Positions 52,213 through 58,536 of a DNA stretch of 58,536 nt are shown here, one piece after another. Within the stretch, counting starts at the first letter, position 1, and each line of letters begins with the position of its first letter. Source of the stretch: Oscillospiraceae bacterium (GTDB lineage Bacteria; Bacillota; Clostridia; Oscillospirales; Ruminococcaceae); the NCBI GenBank assembly GCA_021769725.1, contig JAETSI010000016.1, forward strand, positions 1-58,536. The letters run 5' to 3'. The notes beneath the pieces were generated by a model that was not told the origin of the DNA, ran no database searches, and saw nothing but the letters and a program-made list of their open reading frames with translations. A program made the position numbers and the translations under genes.

Positions 52213-53706
52213 ATGATGATTTGTGAAAAATGTAAAAGTGAGTGGAATACTCCAAGAAGTTTTTATCAATCAAATAAATGCCCATTCTGTGGAGCAACAT
52301 TGATCGAAAGTAAAAGTCAAGATACAATGGAAAATGTTGTAAAGCAGATTTTCGAACAGTTTGGTTCAGAAATATTGCTGGACAAAAATAAATTTTTGGC
52401 GATATTTGTAGATTATGCGCCTAAAATGAAAAAAGAGAGAAAAATGCTGGCTATAGCATTGGATGAAGGTGTCGCAAAATTCTTTGTTAATTGTGCTGAG
52501 TGCGATAGAGAAACTAATGTTGATAAAGCAAGAAAATCAATGAATCCAATTATGTCAGAAACTGCAGTTGATACAGTAATTCAAAGTTTAATTTTTGCAC
52601 TTGGATGGAAATTGGAACTGCAGAAATCAGCATTACAGAATATGAATCATTATCAATTAGTTCAACAAAACTGTGAAAATGGAACTCATAATACAATGCT
52701 TTCTATTGGAGATGAGTTTAATTTTGGCAGATATAACTCAAATCCTATTCGATGGAGAGTGGTGGATATTGATGATGAAAAGGGCGTTTTGTTAGTAATT
52801 GCTATTGATTCGCTAGATTCGAAGAAAAGAAATGATATATGCTGGCTAAATGAATTTTTTTACAAATATTCGTTTAATGGTAGTGAAAAAAATTGTATTT
52901 TCAAATATGATAGTAGATATGGTTATGTATCTTGCTTTAGATCATTTGCTTGCGATATTAATTACGAAGAGGAAGCTCTTATTCGTGAGCATTTTGATTT
53001 TTGGTATTGGAAAGTAGATAACTATTGTGTTTGTATTAAAAAGGTTTTGCCCGACACAAATGAAGATAGTTTGTATTTTGATGAAAAATCCGGATTTCCA
53101 GGTTATACACCTGCTTTATATCTTAAAACAATGGAGCTATCATCGCAAATATCAGAAATCTCAAAAAATAATGCTTTAGATATTAGACAAAACGAAATGA
53201 TAAAAGAGCTCTCTGAAAATGATAAATTTGAATTTGGTGAATATAGTGGAAAATCGATTGTGTGGCGAGTAATAAAAAAGACATGCTTTACTATAACTGC
53301 CATCAGTGAAAAACCTATTTGTTTTAGAAAATTTCATACCGATAGAACAACCAATAAGTGGTCAAAATCTATACTTCGTGATTGGTTGAATGGAGAATTT
53401 TATAATAAAGCATTTAATGATATAGAAAAGATGTCTATAATCGATATTAATCATGAATTAGATGTATACTCTATAGAAAGCTCTAAAATGGATAAGGTTT
53501 TTTTGCTAAGTAAGAAAGAGGTAAGTCATTATTTTAATAATGAAAAAAAGCGCGCGTGTGGTTCATGGTGGTGGTTGAGAACACCAATTAGAACCACACG
53601 AGTTGAACGGGTAAATGGAGATGGAAGTTTTAGTAAAGATGGTTCATGTGTTGATGATCCTTATGGTGGAGTTCGACCTGCTTTGAAAATTAAATTGTAT
53701 CCATAA
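52213..53706 (+). CDS. Zinc-ribbon, shared module and DUF6273-like protein
   Basis: A 497-residue soluble protein. The zinc ribbon at 3-26 (CEKCKSEWNT...KCPFCG) and shared module at 37-140 (VKQIFEQFGSEILL..., DYAPKMKKE, FALGWK) are close to those of the Sel1 gene before it. Two DUF6273-like domains follow, starting FNFGRYNSNPIRWRVVDID and FEFGEYSGKSIVWRVI, the second ending WWWLRTP and VRPALKI. DUF6273 resembles sulfatase-modifying/lectin-like beta folds of unknown role. The next gene is a JAMM protease. Confidence 0.78.
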   Translation: MMICEKCKSEWNTPRSFYQSNKCPFCGATLIESKSQDTMENVVKQIFEQFGSEILLDKNKFLAIFVDYAPKMKKERKMLAIALDEGVAKFFVNCAECDRETNVDKARKSMNPIMSETAVDTVIQSLIFALGWKLELQKSALQNMNHYQLVQQNCENGTHNTMLSIGDEFNFGRYNSNPIRWRVVDIDDEKGVLLVIAIDSLDSKKRNDICWLNEFFYKYSFNGSEKNCIFKYDSRYGYVSCFRSFACDINYEEEALIREHFDFWYWKVDNYCVCIKKVLPDTNEDSLYFDEKSGFPGYTPALYLKTMELSSQISEISKNNALDIRQNEMIKELSENDKFEFGEYSGKSIVWRVIKKTCFTITAISEKPICFRKFHTDRTTNKWSKSILRDWLNGEFYNKAFNDIEKMSIIDINHELDVYSIESSKMDKVFLLSKKEVSHYFNNEKKRACGSWWWLRTPIRTTRVERVNGDGSFSKDGSCVDDPYGGVRPALKIKLYP

Positions 53707-53919
53707 TTTAGGGAGAATTCGTTGTTTGGGGAACTGCCGTTTATTCAGCTATAAATCAAAATATCTCCATTAACAGTGCAATATGTTGTATATAGATAAG
53801 ACAAGGAAATCGGTATTGCGTATTTGTGCCATTTCTGTACAATCTGATGAAAATATGGTTGCGTGTCAGAATTACGGCTTTGTTTGATCTTATCTTAAAA
53901 TTGTAATTCAAATTTAATT

Positions 53920-54351
53920 ATGATAATTTCAATAAAAAAGAACATCTATAATAAAATCCTTTTCGACACTTCTATCCCTCCACCGGAAACAGGTGGGATT
54001 TTAGGCAGTGAGAATGGCGTTATAACGAGTTATATGCCGGATAAGGGTTTATATTACGGAAAAATAGGACAATATGTCCCGACTGTCTCTATTTTAAATA
54101 AGCAAATACAAGAATGGTATGAGCAGAATATTATGTTCTGTGGCATATATCACACTCATTATGAGGGCGACATACGATTATCAGGAGGTGATATACTCTA
54201 TATAGAATCCATATTAAGGCAATTTGAGCCGTATGTTGATAGTCTTTTATTTCCTTTGGTATTTCCCAAAAAAGAGATTATCTTTTACAGTGCAAAATTG
54301 CAGGAAGGACATATTAATGTCGTTGATGAAGAGCTACTAATTATTAACTAG
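53920..54351 (+). CDS. JAB/MPN (JAMM) metalloprotease
   Basis: A 143-residue single-domain JAMM protein. The full zinc signature is present: Glu 23 in PPETGG, then His 78 and His 80 in YHTHYEGD, Ser 88 and Asp 91 (HxH-x7-S-xx-D). Such proteases remove ubiquitin-like or other C-terminal tags. The ribosome site is poor and 217 bases without a gene precede it. A small Cys-rich gene starts 10 bases after its stop and may be its partner or substrate. Confidence 0.85.
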   Translation: MIISIKKNIYNKILFDTSIPPPETGGILGSENGVITSYMPDKGLYYGKIGQYVPTVSILNKQIQEWYEQNIMFCGIYHTHYEGDIRLSGGDILYIESILRQFEPYVDSLLFPLVFPKKEIIFYSAKLQEGHINVVDEELLIIN

Positions 54352-54361
54352 GAGGTTAACC

Positions 54362-54565
54362 ATGAAAACTAAGACTAATGAAAAGAAGAATGTATGTCCA
54401 AATGAGCTTCAGCTCCCTACAGGTGCTTTCAGCAGCGGTAACTGTGTGGGATGCAGATATTGGTATCCGAGCAAGAAGGATAGCAATGGCCGTGATTACT
54501 GCAGCTACTATGACACCTACTATTATCCGCGCGAGAGAGGCGGATGCCTGAGCCGCGAGGATTAA
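54362..54565 (+). CDS. Small Cys-rich protein next to JAMM gene
   Basis: A 67-residue protein. After a basic start come CPNELQLPTGAFSSGNC, VGCRYWYPSK, DYCSYYDTYYYP and GGCLSRED. Five Cys and many Tyr suggest a metal-binding or disulfide-rich fold. Its codons (CGC GAG AGA GGC GGA) are GC-richer than neighbours, pointing to separate origin. AGGAGG precedes the ATG, directly after the JAMM stop. It could be a JAMM substrate, but the C-terminus lacks the diglycine of ubiquitin-like proteins. Confidence 0.6.
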   Translation: MKTKTNEKKNVCPNELQLPTGAFSSGNCVGCRYWYPSKKDSNGRDYCSYYDTYYYPRERGGCLSRED

Positions 54566-54609
54566 GTTCTAAACTATGTGACCAACAAGAGATTTTTATG
54601 TCGCCTAAT

Positions 54610-54664
54610 ACATCAGCCGGGAACAGTGCAATACTGTATTTTGCATTATGTTCCCGGCTGATGT
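54610..54664. other. Long perfect hairpin
   Basis: ACATCAGCCGGGAACA (54610-54625) pairs perfectly with TGTTCCCGGCTGATGT (54649-54664), 16 bp, with an inner partial stem in the loop. There is no T-run on either side, so it is not an ordinary terminator. It may end the Cys-rich gene's mRNA or be a small RNA or transposon end. Confidence 0.5.
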
Positions 54665-54780
54665 AGAAAATCATATGATTTGAACGCAAATATTCTTTCG
54701 CTCTCTGAGTTTAAAAAGCATATTTTTAGTATGTGATATAACTCATTAGAATAAAAATTTAGATTGGATGGAGATTTACA

Positions 54781-55023
54781 ATGCAAAATGAAAACCTGTT
54801 TTACTTAATCTGGGGAATCGTAAAAGCGATTCTATGGTTTATTTTCAGACTTATCATATTGATCCCAATGGTAATGATTACAATTATTATGGCTATGTTT
54901 GGCGCTGGAGAAGCATCTGTAGGCGAGGCAATTTGGAAGTGCATTTGTCATCCTTTCAGTGCGCTTGCGGAAGCAATTCGTTCTATCTCTTATGAGATAA
55001 AAGTTTACAAGAACAATAAATAG
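54781..55023 (+). CDS. Small membrane protein
   Basis: An 80-residue protein. Residues 6-42 are hydrophobic (LFYLIWGIVKAILWFIFRL, then LIPMVMITIIMAMFG), probably one or two TM helices. The amphipathic tail (WKCICHPFSALAEAIRS) has two Cys. No family is recognised. GGAG lies upstream. It precedes the Sel1 gene at 55049 and could anchor it. Confidence 0.6.
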   Translation: MQNENLFYLIWGIVKAILWFIFRLIILIPMVMITIIMAMFGAGEASVGEAIWKCICHPFSALAEAIRSISYEIKVYKNNK

Positions 55024-55048
55024 CATTTTATTTAAGGTGGTTATCAAA

Positions 55049-55984
55049 ATGGATGAATTGATGAGAAGGGCTAATAACGGCGATGCTGAAGCTGAAGCAG
55101 AACTTGCAAGAAGATATGCGAATAATGAAGATTTTGAATCTTCAGTTCAATGGAATTTGAGAGCAGCATCTCACGGATCTTCGGCTGCAATGCTGGCATT
55201 GTGGAGTCAATACAGTAATGGCAATGGGGTTCAAGCCAATCAAACTGAGGCTAATAAGTGGCTTATTAAATCCGCAGATGCGGGATGTGGGGCTGCTATG
55301 TTTAGCCTTGCTGGAAAATACAGAGATGGCAGTGATGGTTTTCAACAGAATCCTAACCTTGCATTTAAGTACACTGAGCGAATGTGTAATGCAGAAGGCT
55401 GGAGCAGTTGCGGACGCTTTGAAACTGCTGAATGCTATTTAAAAGGAATTGGTGTCGCAAAAGATGTAAACAAAGCCTATAATATGTTCCTTGAACTAGC
55501 AAATGAAGGTTATGGAGATGCTCAATTCAAAATGGCGTATATGTATGGCTCTGGGATTGAATTTGAAAGCAATCCTGAACAAGCTGTTTATTGGGGTAAT
55601 CAAGCTGTTAATTCAACTAAAACAGCAGGAGTATCTGACGTTGAAAAAGTACATCAACTAGCAAATAAAATATTGCAGATGGAGTATTCTAATCAGGAAA
55701 ACAATAGTAATGAAAATTCTGGTGGATGTTACATAGCAACTGCAGTATATGGCTCATACGATTGCCCGCAGGTTTGGGTGCTTCGCCGTTTTAGGGACTA
55801 TAAACTGGCAAAGACATGGTATGGAAGGGCTTTTATCAAAATATATTATGCAATTAGTCCTACCTTGGTAAAGTGGTTTGGAAAGTCCTCATGGTTTATC
55901 AATCTGTGGAAACCCAAACTTGATGATATGGTTAGAACGCTTAAAGATGATGGGTTTGATGATACGCCTTATCGTGACAAGTAG
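55049..55984 (+). CDS. Sel1-repeat protein with C-terminal CFI-box domain
   Basis: A 311-residue protein. Residues 1-200 are Sel1 repeats (AMLALWSQYSNGNGVQANQTEA, AQFKMAYMYGSGIEFE). The C-terminal 80 residues (GGCYIATAVYGSYDCPQVW, then LRRFRDYKLAKTWYGRAFIK and YAISPTLVKWFG) match the CFI-box C-terminal domain, seen in many Sel1 proteins and thought to touch or insert into membranes. The start at ATG 55049 has AAGGTGG. It is the last full gene of the island. Confidence 0.85.
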   Translation: MDELMRRANNGDAEAEAELARRYANNEDFESSVQWNLRAASHGSSAAMLALWSQYSNGNGVQANQTEANKWLIKSADAGCGAAMFSLAGKYRDGSDGFQQNPNLAFKYTERMCNAEGWSSCGRFETAECYLKGIGVAKDVNKAYNMFLELANEGYGDAQFKMAYMYGSGIEFESNPEQAVYWGNQAVNSTKTAGVSDVEKVHQLANKILQMEYSNQENNSNENSGGCYIATAVYGSYDCPQVWVLRRFRDYKLAKTWYGRAFIKIYYAISPTLVKWFGKSSWFINLWKPKLDDMVRTLKDDGFDDTPYRDK

Positions 55985-56022
55985 ATGTATGAAAAATATT
56001 ATATGATTAAATATATATAATA

Positions 56023-56217
56023 ATGCCTCCTATAGTATGGGTGCTAGATGTCATTGAATATCGTAAAAAATACTATGTTCTGGAATGCAATATTTTTAAT
56101 GCGAGTAATTATTATGATTGTGATAGAAATTCAATTGTGTTAGCAGTTGAAAAGGCATTACGAGGGTTTATTATATTTGCCGAACTGAACAGATTTTATA
56201 AAAAAGTCAAAAACTGA
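56023..56217 (+). pseudogene. C-terminal remnant of an ATP-grasp protein
   Basis: A 64-residue frame: WVLDVIEYRKKYYVLECNIFNAS, then DCDRNSIVLAVEKAL. This is the usual end of DUF4343-type ATP-grasp domains (VxE-N-x-FN, CD). The N-terminal two thirds are absent and the upstream bases are AT-rich without coding sign, so it is a truncated gene at the edge of the island. Confidence 0.6.
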
Positions 56218-56271
56218 GAGGCAGTTCCAAAAAATTCTTCAGATCCGAACCGGTTGTAAAGTGCAAAAATA

Positions 56272-56430
56272 TCATTTTTCAATTTTCTGAAAATAGAGTT
56301 TTTCCCATTGATCAGGCGTTTTGTAGTTGAGCATACTATGCGGACGTTCGCTATTGTAAAATTTGACATAGTCAAAAATGGCTTTGTAAGGTTCTTTTAC
56401 GCATTCATCATATGAATGAAAATTTGAAGT
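56272..56430 (-). pseudogene. IS3-family transposase C-terminal remnant
   Basis: Minus-strand translation gives SYDECVKEPYKAIFDYVKFYN, then SERPHSMLNYKTPDQWEKLYF and a stop at 56272. ERPHxxLxxxTP is the end of the IS3/IS150 integrase core. Only about 50 residues remain; the DDE catalytic part is missing. It marks an old insertion at the right edge of the island. Confidence 0.8.
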
Positions 56431-56473
56431 TCGATCTCAACAATCAAACGATTCTTGCACCCCAAACAAAAAA

Positions 56474-56501
56474 TGCACCCTCCGAAATAACAGAGGGTGC
56501 A
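56474..56501 (-). terminator. Hairpin, minus terminator
   Basis: TGCACCCTC and GAGGGTGCA form a 9-bp stem; on the minus strand it runs into TTTTTTG. Confidence 0.7.
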
Positions 56502-56560
56502 TTGTATCAAAATTGGAGTCTTTAGCCATATTGGTGAGACCAAATGGATACTCACCTTAA

Positions 56561-56588
56561 AAAGCCCGTATTTACGGGCTTTTTTCAT
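56561..56588 (+). terminator. Hairpin with T-run
   Basis: AAAAGCCCG and CGGGCTTTT with the loop TATTTA, then TTTCATG. It is symmetric, so it could act in either direction. Confidence 0.75.
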
Positions 56589-56642
56589 GTTTTTTAACCG
56601 GAAATTTTAAAGTGAAAACCGTGGATGCTTTTCACCGATTTT

Positions 56643-56670
56643 AGCCGACCGGAAGGATTTGAACCCTACA
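56643..56670 (-). other. tRNA 3'-end-like sequence, possible attachment-site remnant
   Basis: On the minus strand the bases read GGGTTCAAATCC, then TTCCGGTCGGCT, like the T-loop and acceptor 3' half of a tRNA. The remaining tRNA body is absent and the T-stem does not close. Integrating elements often leave such a short copy of the tRNA end as attL or attR. No second copy exists in the window. Confidence 0.35.
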
Positions 56671-56689
56671 CAACGAAATATTGTCAAAT

Positions 56690-56734
56690 AAATCGGTAAG
56701 TTTTGGGAGAGTTTCTCTCTTAACTTTCCGATTT
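56690..56734 (+). terminator. Hairpin near junction
   Basis: AAATCGGTAAGTT pairs with AACTTTCCGATTT with one mismatch, the inner part GAGAGTTTCTCTC also folds, and TTATG follows. Possibly a terminator. Confidence 0.5.
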
Positions 56735-56761
56735 TTATGAAAAAACTTTCACAAAGTTTTC

Positions 56762-56818
56762 AAGACCGTTTTGTCTAATATCACGAAAGTGATCAACGAC
56801 AAAACGGTCTTTTTTTAT
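56762..56818 (+). terminator. Strong compound hairpin with T-run
   Basis: AAGACCGTTTTGTC pairs with GACAAAACGGTCTT, 14 bp, with an inner ATCAC-GAAA-GTGAT stem, then TTTTTATTT. It lies about 75 bases before the DUF6329-like gene, so it may terminate upstream transcription or attenuate that operon. Confidence 0.8.
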
Positions 56819-56892
56819 TTCTCAAAAAAGGACGTGATACCCATGTGGCAGTTATACTATTAAAATGGAAAATAAAACAAAGGAGGAAATCA

Positions 56893-57540
56893 ATGAACAA
56901 CAAACTTGTGATCAACACAAATCTGCTCCGCAAAGAATCGGAGTTCAAAACAAGAACCTGTGTGGTGGAAAAAGCGATAGCAGTTTCCCATTCTGAATTT
57001 GAAAGTTTGAAAAAAAATCCCTTGCAACATAATGACCTGATTGCTGATAACGTAGACCTGATTTATTGCGACAGCGATGATGTTTATCATTGTCTGCTGA
57101 TCTACGATGAGGAAAATGGCGACGGTCTGCTGATCGAAGCTGAAGGCTCGGCTTACGCAAGATACGCCCAGTATATTCCAAAGGCAAGGGAGCTGGTGGA
57201 AAGACATCAGGATCCCGAAATTCAACTAACAAACGGTGAAAGAAAACTCCATGAGCTGTTAAACGAAACGGCGGAAAGGATAGCAATATTTGCAAAGCTT
57301 GGCTATTCGGAGTTTTCATTATATGATGTTCTGGATGATCTCGGCTGTGATTTTGACGAAGTGAAAAAAATGCTTGTTGAAGCGGCAGTGGAAATTCTTA
57401 ATGAACGAAAGAATATTCAATCGGTCAAAATTCATGATCTTGATGTGCCGTTTCAGCCTGATATTTCAAATGAAATCAAAGAAGAAAACAGTGAGTGCGA
57501 AGATATGTCAGAAGAACCCGATATTGGAATGACGATGTGA
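56893..57540 (+). CDS. DUF6329-like mobile-element protein
   Basis: A 215-residue protein. The N-terminal 90 residues are strand-rich (RTCVVEKAIAVSHSEFESLK, VYHCLLIYDEENGDGLLIEAEG) with YARYAQYIPKAREL following. The C-terminal half is helical and ends in an acidic tail. It matches a conserved family found in ICE and plasmid backbones of Ruminococcus and relatives; function is unknown. AAAGGAGG precedes ATG 56893. It leads an operon with the DUF4314 protein. Confidence 0.65.
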   Translation: MNNKLVINTNLLRKESEFKTRTCVVEKAIAVSHSEFESLKKNPLQHNDLIADNVDLIYCDSDDVYHCLLIYDEENGDGLLIEAEGSAYARYAQYIPKARELVERHQDPEIQLTNGERKLHELLNETAERIAIFAKLGYSEFSLYDVLDDLGCDFDEVKKMLVEAAVEILNERKNIQSVKIHDLDVPFQPDISNEIKEENSECEDMSEEPDIGMTM

Positions 57541-57548
57541 GGTGTGAT

Positions 57549-57872
57549 ATGATTTACAACGAAAAGAAGGTAGAAATGCTCAGACAGAGGTATCCCGAAG
57601 GCACTCGGATTTGTCTTGACCACATGGAGGATATATGTCCTGTGGAAAGCGGAACTTGCGGCTGGGTTCAGTTCGTGGACGACGCGGGTACTCTGCATTG
57701 TAAATTCGATAACGGAAGAACGCTTGGCGTTATCCCCGATGTGGATCAGTTCCATAAAATCGATCAGGAACAGACTCAGACTGATGAGCAGACAGAGGAA
57801 AATATTGAGTGTAAGGAAATTACGGAAACGGAGGATATTGAAGAATCCGAGGAAATGTATATGTCCATGTAG
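57549..57872 (+). CDS. DUF4314 protein
   Basis: A 107-residue protein. Residues 1-75 match DUF4314: YNEKKVEMLRQRYPEGTRICL, then GTCGWVQFVDDAGTLHCKFDNG and LGVIPDVDQF. The fold resembles a small SH3-like barrel. The acidic tail (ECKEITETEDIEESEE) is similar to that of the previous gene. Its role is unknown but it is common in mobile elements. ATG 57549 has GAGGTG and follows the previous stop by 8 bases. Confidence 0.85.
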   Translation: MIYNEKKVEMLRQRYPEGTRICLDHMEDICPVESGTCGWVQFVDDAGTLHCKFDNGRTLGVIPDVDQFHKIDQEQTQTDEQTEENIECKEITETEDIEESEEMYMSM

Positions 57873-57939
57873 GGCTTGAAATACGGCGGTTTATGTGATA
57901 TAATGTCTGATATATACAGTACAAGAAAGGAAAATGGAT

Positions 57940-58179
57940 ATGCCGAATAAGCCGCTCCTTGACCGAGCCTTATACAAAAAAATTAAAGCTATGGACCGTG
58001 AAACAATGGACAACTTCATTCAGAATATATATCAGACAGGAAAAGACGACGTACACGCCACAGAAGTCGACTTCGACAAGCTGCGTGAAGATATATCCAA
58101 GATCAAGGGTATCGGAGAAAGCCGTTTAAATGAAATAATGGCTGTGATCGAAAGTCATGTCGGAGCTGACTCCGAATAA
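57940..58179 (+). CDS. Small helical protein of mobile-element backbone
   Basis: A 79-residue acidic helical protein (PNKPLLDRALYKKIKAMDRE, LREDISKIKGIGESRLNEIMAVIE). The KGIGESRLNEIM stretch resembles a helix-hairpin-helix DNA-binding turn. ATG 57940 has AAAGGA at eight bases; an ATG six bases upstream is too close. A terminator follows at 58202. Confidence 0.65.
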   Translation: MPNKPLLDRALYKKIKAMDRETMDNFIQNIYQTGKDDVHATEVDFDKLREDISKIKGIGESRLNEIMAVIESHVGADSE

Positions 58180-58201
58180 TACAATTAAATATTGCAGAAC
58201 T

Positions 58202-58238
58202 GCCGTTAAATGAGAGATCATTTAGCGGCTTTTTTATT
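58202..58238 (+). terminator. Rho-independent terminator
   Basis: GCCGTTAAATGA and TCATTTAGCGGC form a long stem with one wobble pair, followed by TTTTTTATTT. Confidence 0.85.
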
Positions 58239-58263
58239 TAAAACGAGAAAGAAGTGAAACAGC

Positions 58264-58488
58264 TTGATAAAGTATTTTGATATCTTTGCAGGGATCGGCG
58301 GATTCCGTTCGGGACTTGAAAAAGCAGGCGGATTTGAGTGCGTCGGTTACTGCGAAGTCGATAAATATGCTAAAAAAGCATACGAAACAATGTACGATAC
58401 AAGAAACGAGGTGTATTACAATGACGCAAGAAAAATCGACCCCAATGAGCTGCCCGATTTCGACCTTATATGCGGAGGCTTCCCTTGT
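58264..58488 (+). pseudogene. C5-cytosine DNA methyltransferase, 5' exon, interrupted
   Basis: 75 codons from TTG 58264: motif I is FDIFAGIGGFRSGLEKAG and motif IV begins LICGGFPC, ending at the catalytic Cys codon TGT (58486-58488). The expected next residues QAFS do not follow. Instead the sequence turns into an intron-like 5' end and reads a stop soon after. If the intron splices, the gene is functional; otherwise it is broken. The rest lies beyond the window. The gene is a relative, not a copy, of the methyltransferase at 1593-3749. Confidence 0.85.
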
Positions 58489-58536
58489 GTGCGACACGTT
58501 CCTGACTGAAAAGGTCAGGCACTAAATAAGAACGTG
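58489..58536 (+). mobile_element. Group II intron, 5' end (partial)
   Basis: The sequence starts GTGCGAC directly after the Cys codon, the group II intron 5' consensus GUGYG. It continues with a CCTGAC-TGAAAA-GGTCAGG hairpin fitting domain I. Only 48 bases are visible, so the ribozyme and any reverse transcriptase lie outside the window. The sharp end of methyltransferase similarity at this base supports the junction. Confidence 0.75.

Larger units (their letters stand above)
56218..56892. other. Junction region between island and downstream element
   Basis: 675 bases without an intact gene. It contains the IS3 remnant, four hairpins and the tRNA-like fragment listed separately. Base composition changes across it from AT-rich island to the more balanced right-hand backbone. 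It is likely the boundary between two integrated units. Confidence 0.5.

Noticed and set aside
56397..56588. 63-codon minus-strand frame over the junction hairpins
   Set aside because: It spans two terminator hairpins and part of the IS3 remnant in another frame, so it is not a real gene.

Overview
The window is a composite of mobile DNA from a low-GC Gram-positive gut anaerobe of the Clostridia, most likely Ruminococcus or a close relative. This is inferred from strong AGGAGG-type ribosome sites, TTG and GTG starts, an anaerobic NrdD/NrdG pair and gene families typical of that group. No database could be searched, so family names rest on motifs read by eye. There is no rRNA or intact tRNA gene.

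Layout: (1) Positions 86-27896, minus strand, moderate GC: a tightly packed phage-type early module with many ATGA-type overlaps. In transcription order it holds an ImmA/HTH protein, a sigma factor, DUF2800 and DUF2815 proteins, a family A DNA polymerase, a VRR-NUC nuclease, an SNF2 helicase, a MazF-like protein, a D5-type primase-helicase, SAM synthetase, HNH nucleases, antirepressors, NrdD/NrdG, three DNA methyltransferases, a PAPS-reductase-like protein and a SLOG protein. (2) About 28.1 kb: a divergent promoter pair under a near-perfect palindromic operator, then an S24 repressor. (3) 29.2-33.2 kb: plus-strand cargo (two hypotheticals, YaiI-like, Fic, a GNAT-RibD fusion, an AlkZ-related protein). 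(4) 33.3-36.4 kb: two paralogous tyrosine recombinases, each flanked by its own pair of inverted core-like sites of about 27 bp. (5) 36.5-38.2 kb: a small RiPP cassette (radical SAM/SPASM enzyme, 46-residue Cys-rich precursor, PqqD-like RRE protein) bounded by direct repeats that carry the second recombinase's site. (6) 38.3-56.0 kb, AT-rich, plus strand: a large island built around a kinase / vWA / PP2C triad of TerY-P type. It also has a transglutaminase-like protein, a TerY-C-like zinc ribbon, an LHH-type nuclease, a VirD4/HerA-like ATPase with a degenerate membrane paralogue, a JAMM protease, Sel1 proteins and four proteins that share one N-terminal module but end in different domains. (7) 56.0-56.8 kb: junction debris (ATP-grasp and IS3 remnants, a tRNA-3'-end-like sequence, several hairpins). 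(8) 56.9-58.5 kb: another mobile-element backbone ending in a C5-methyltransferase gene cut by the start of a probable group II intron.

The most unusual signals are these. Two in-frame TGA codons lie exactly inside catalytic motifs, one in the PCQ motif of a C5-methyltransferase and one in the Walker A motif of the SNF2 helicase. The putative intron at the right end lies at the same PC/Q position of a second C5-methyltransferase. Each recombinase has private inverted sites. The TerY-P-type island looks like a multi-component signalling and effector system with a shared adaptor module.
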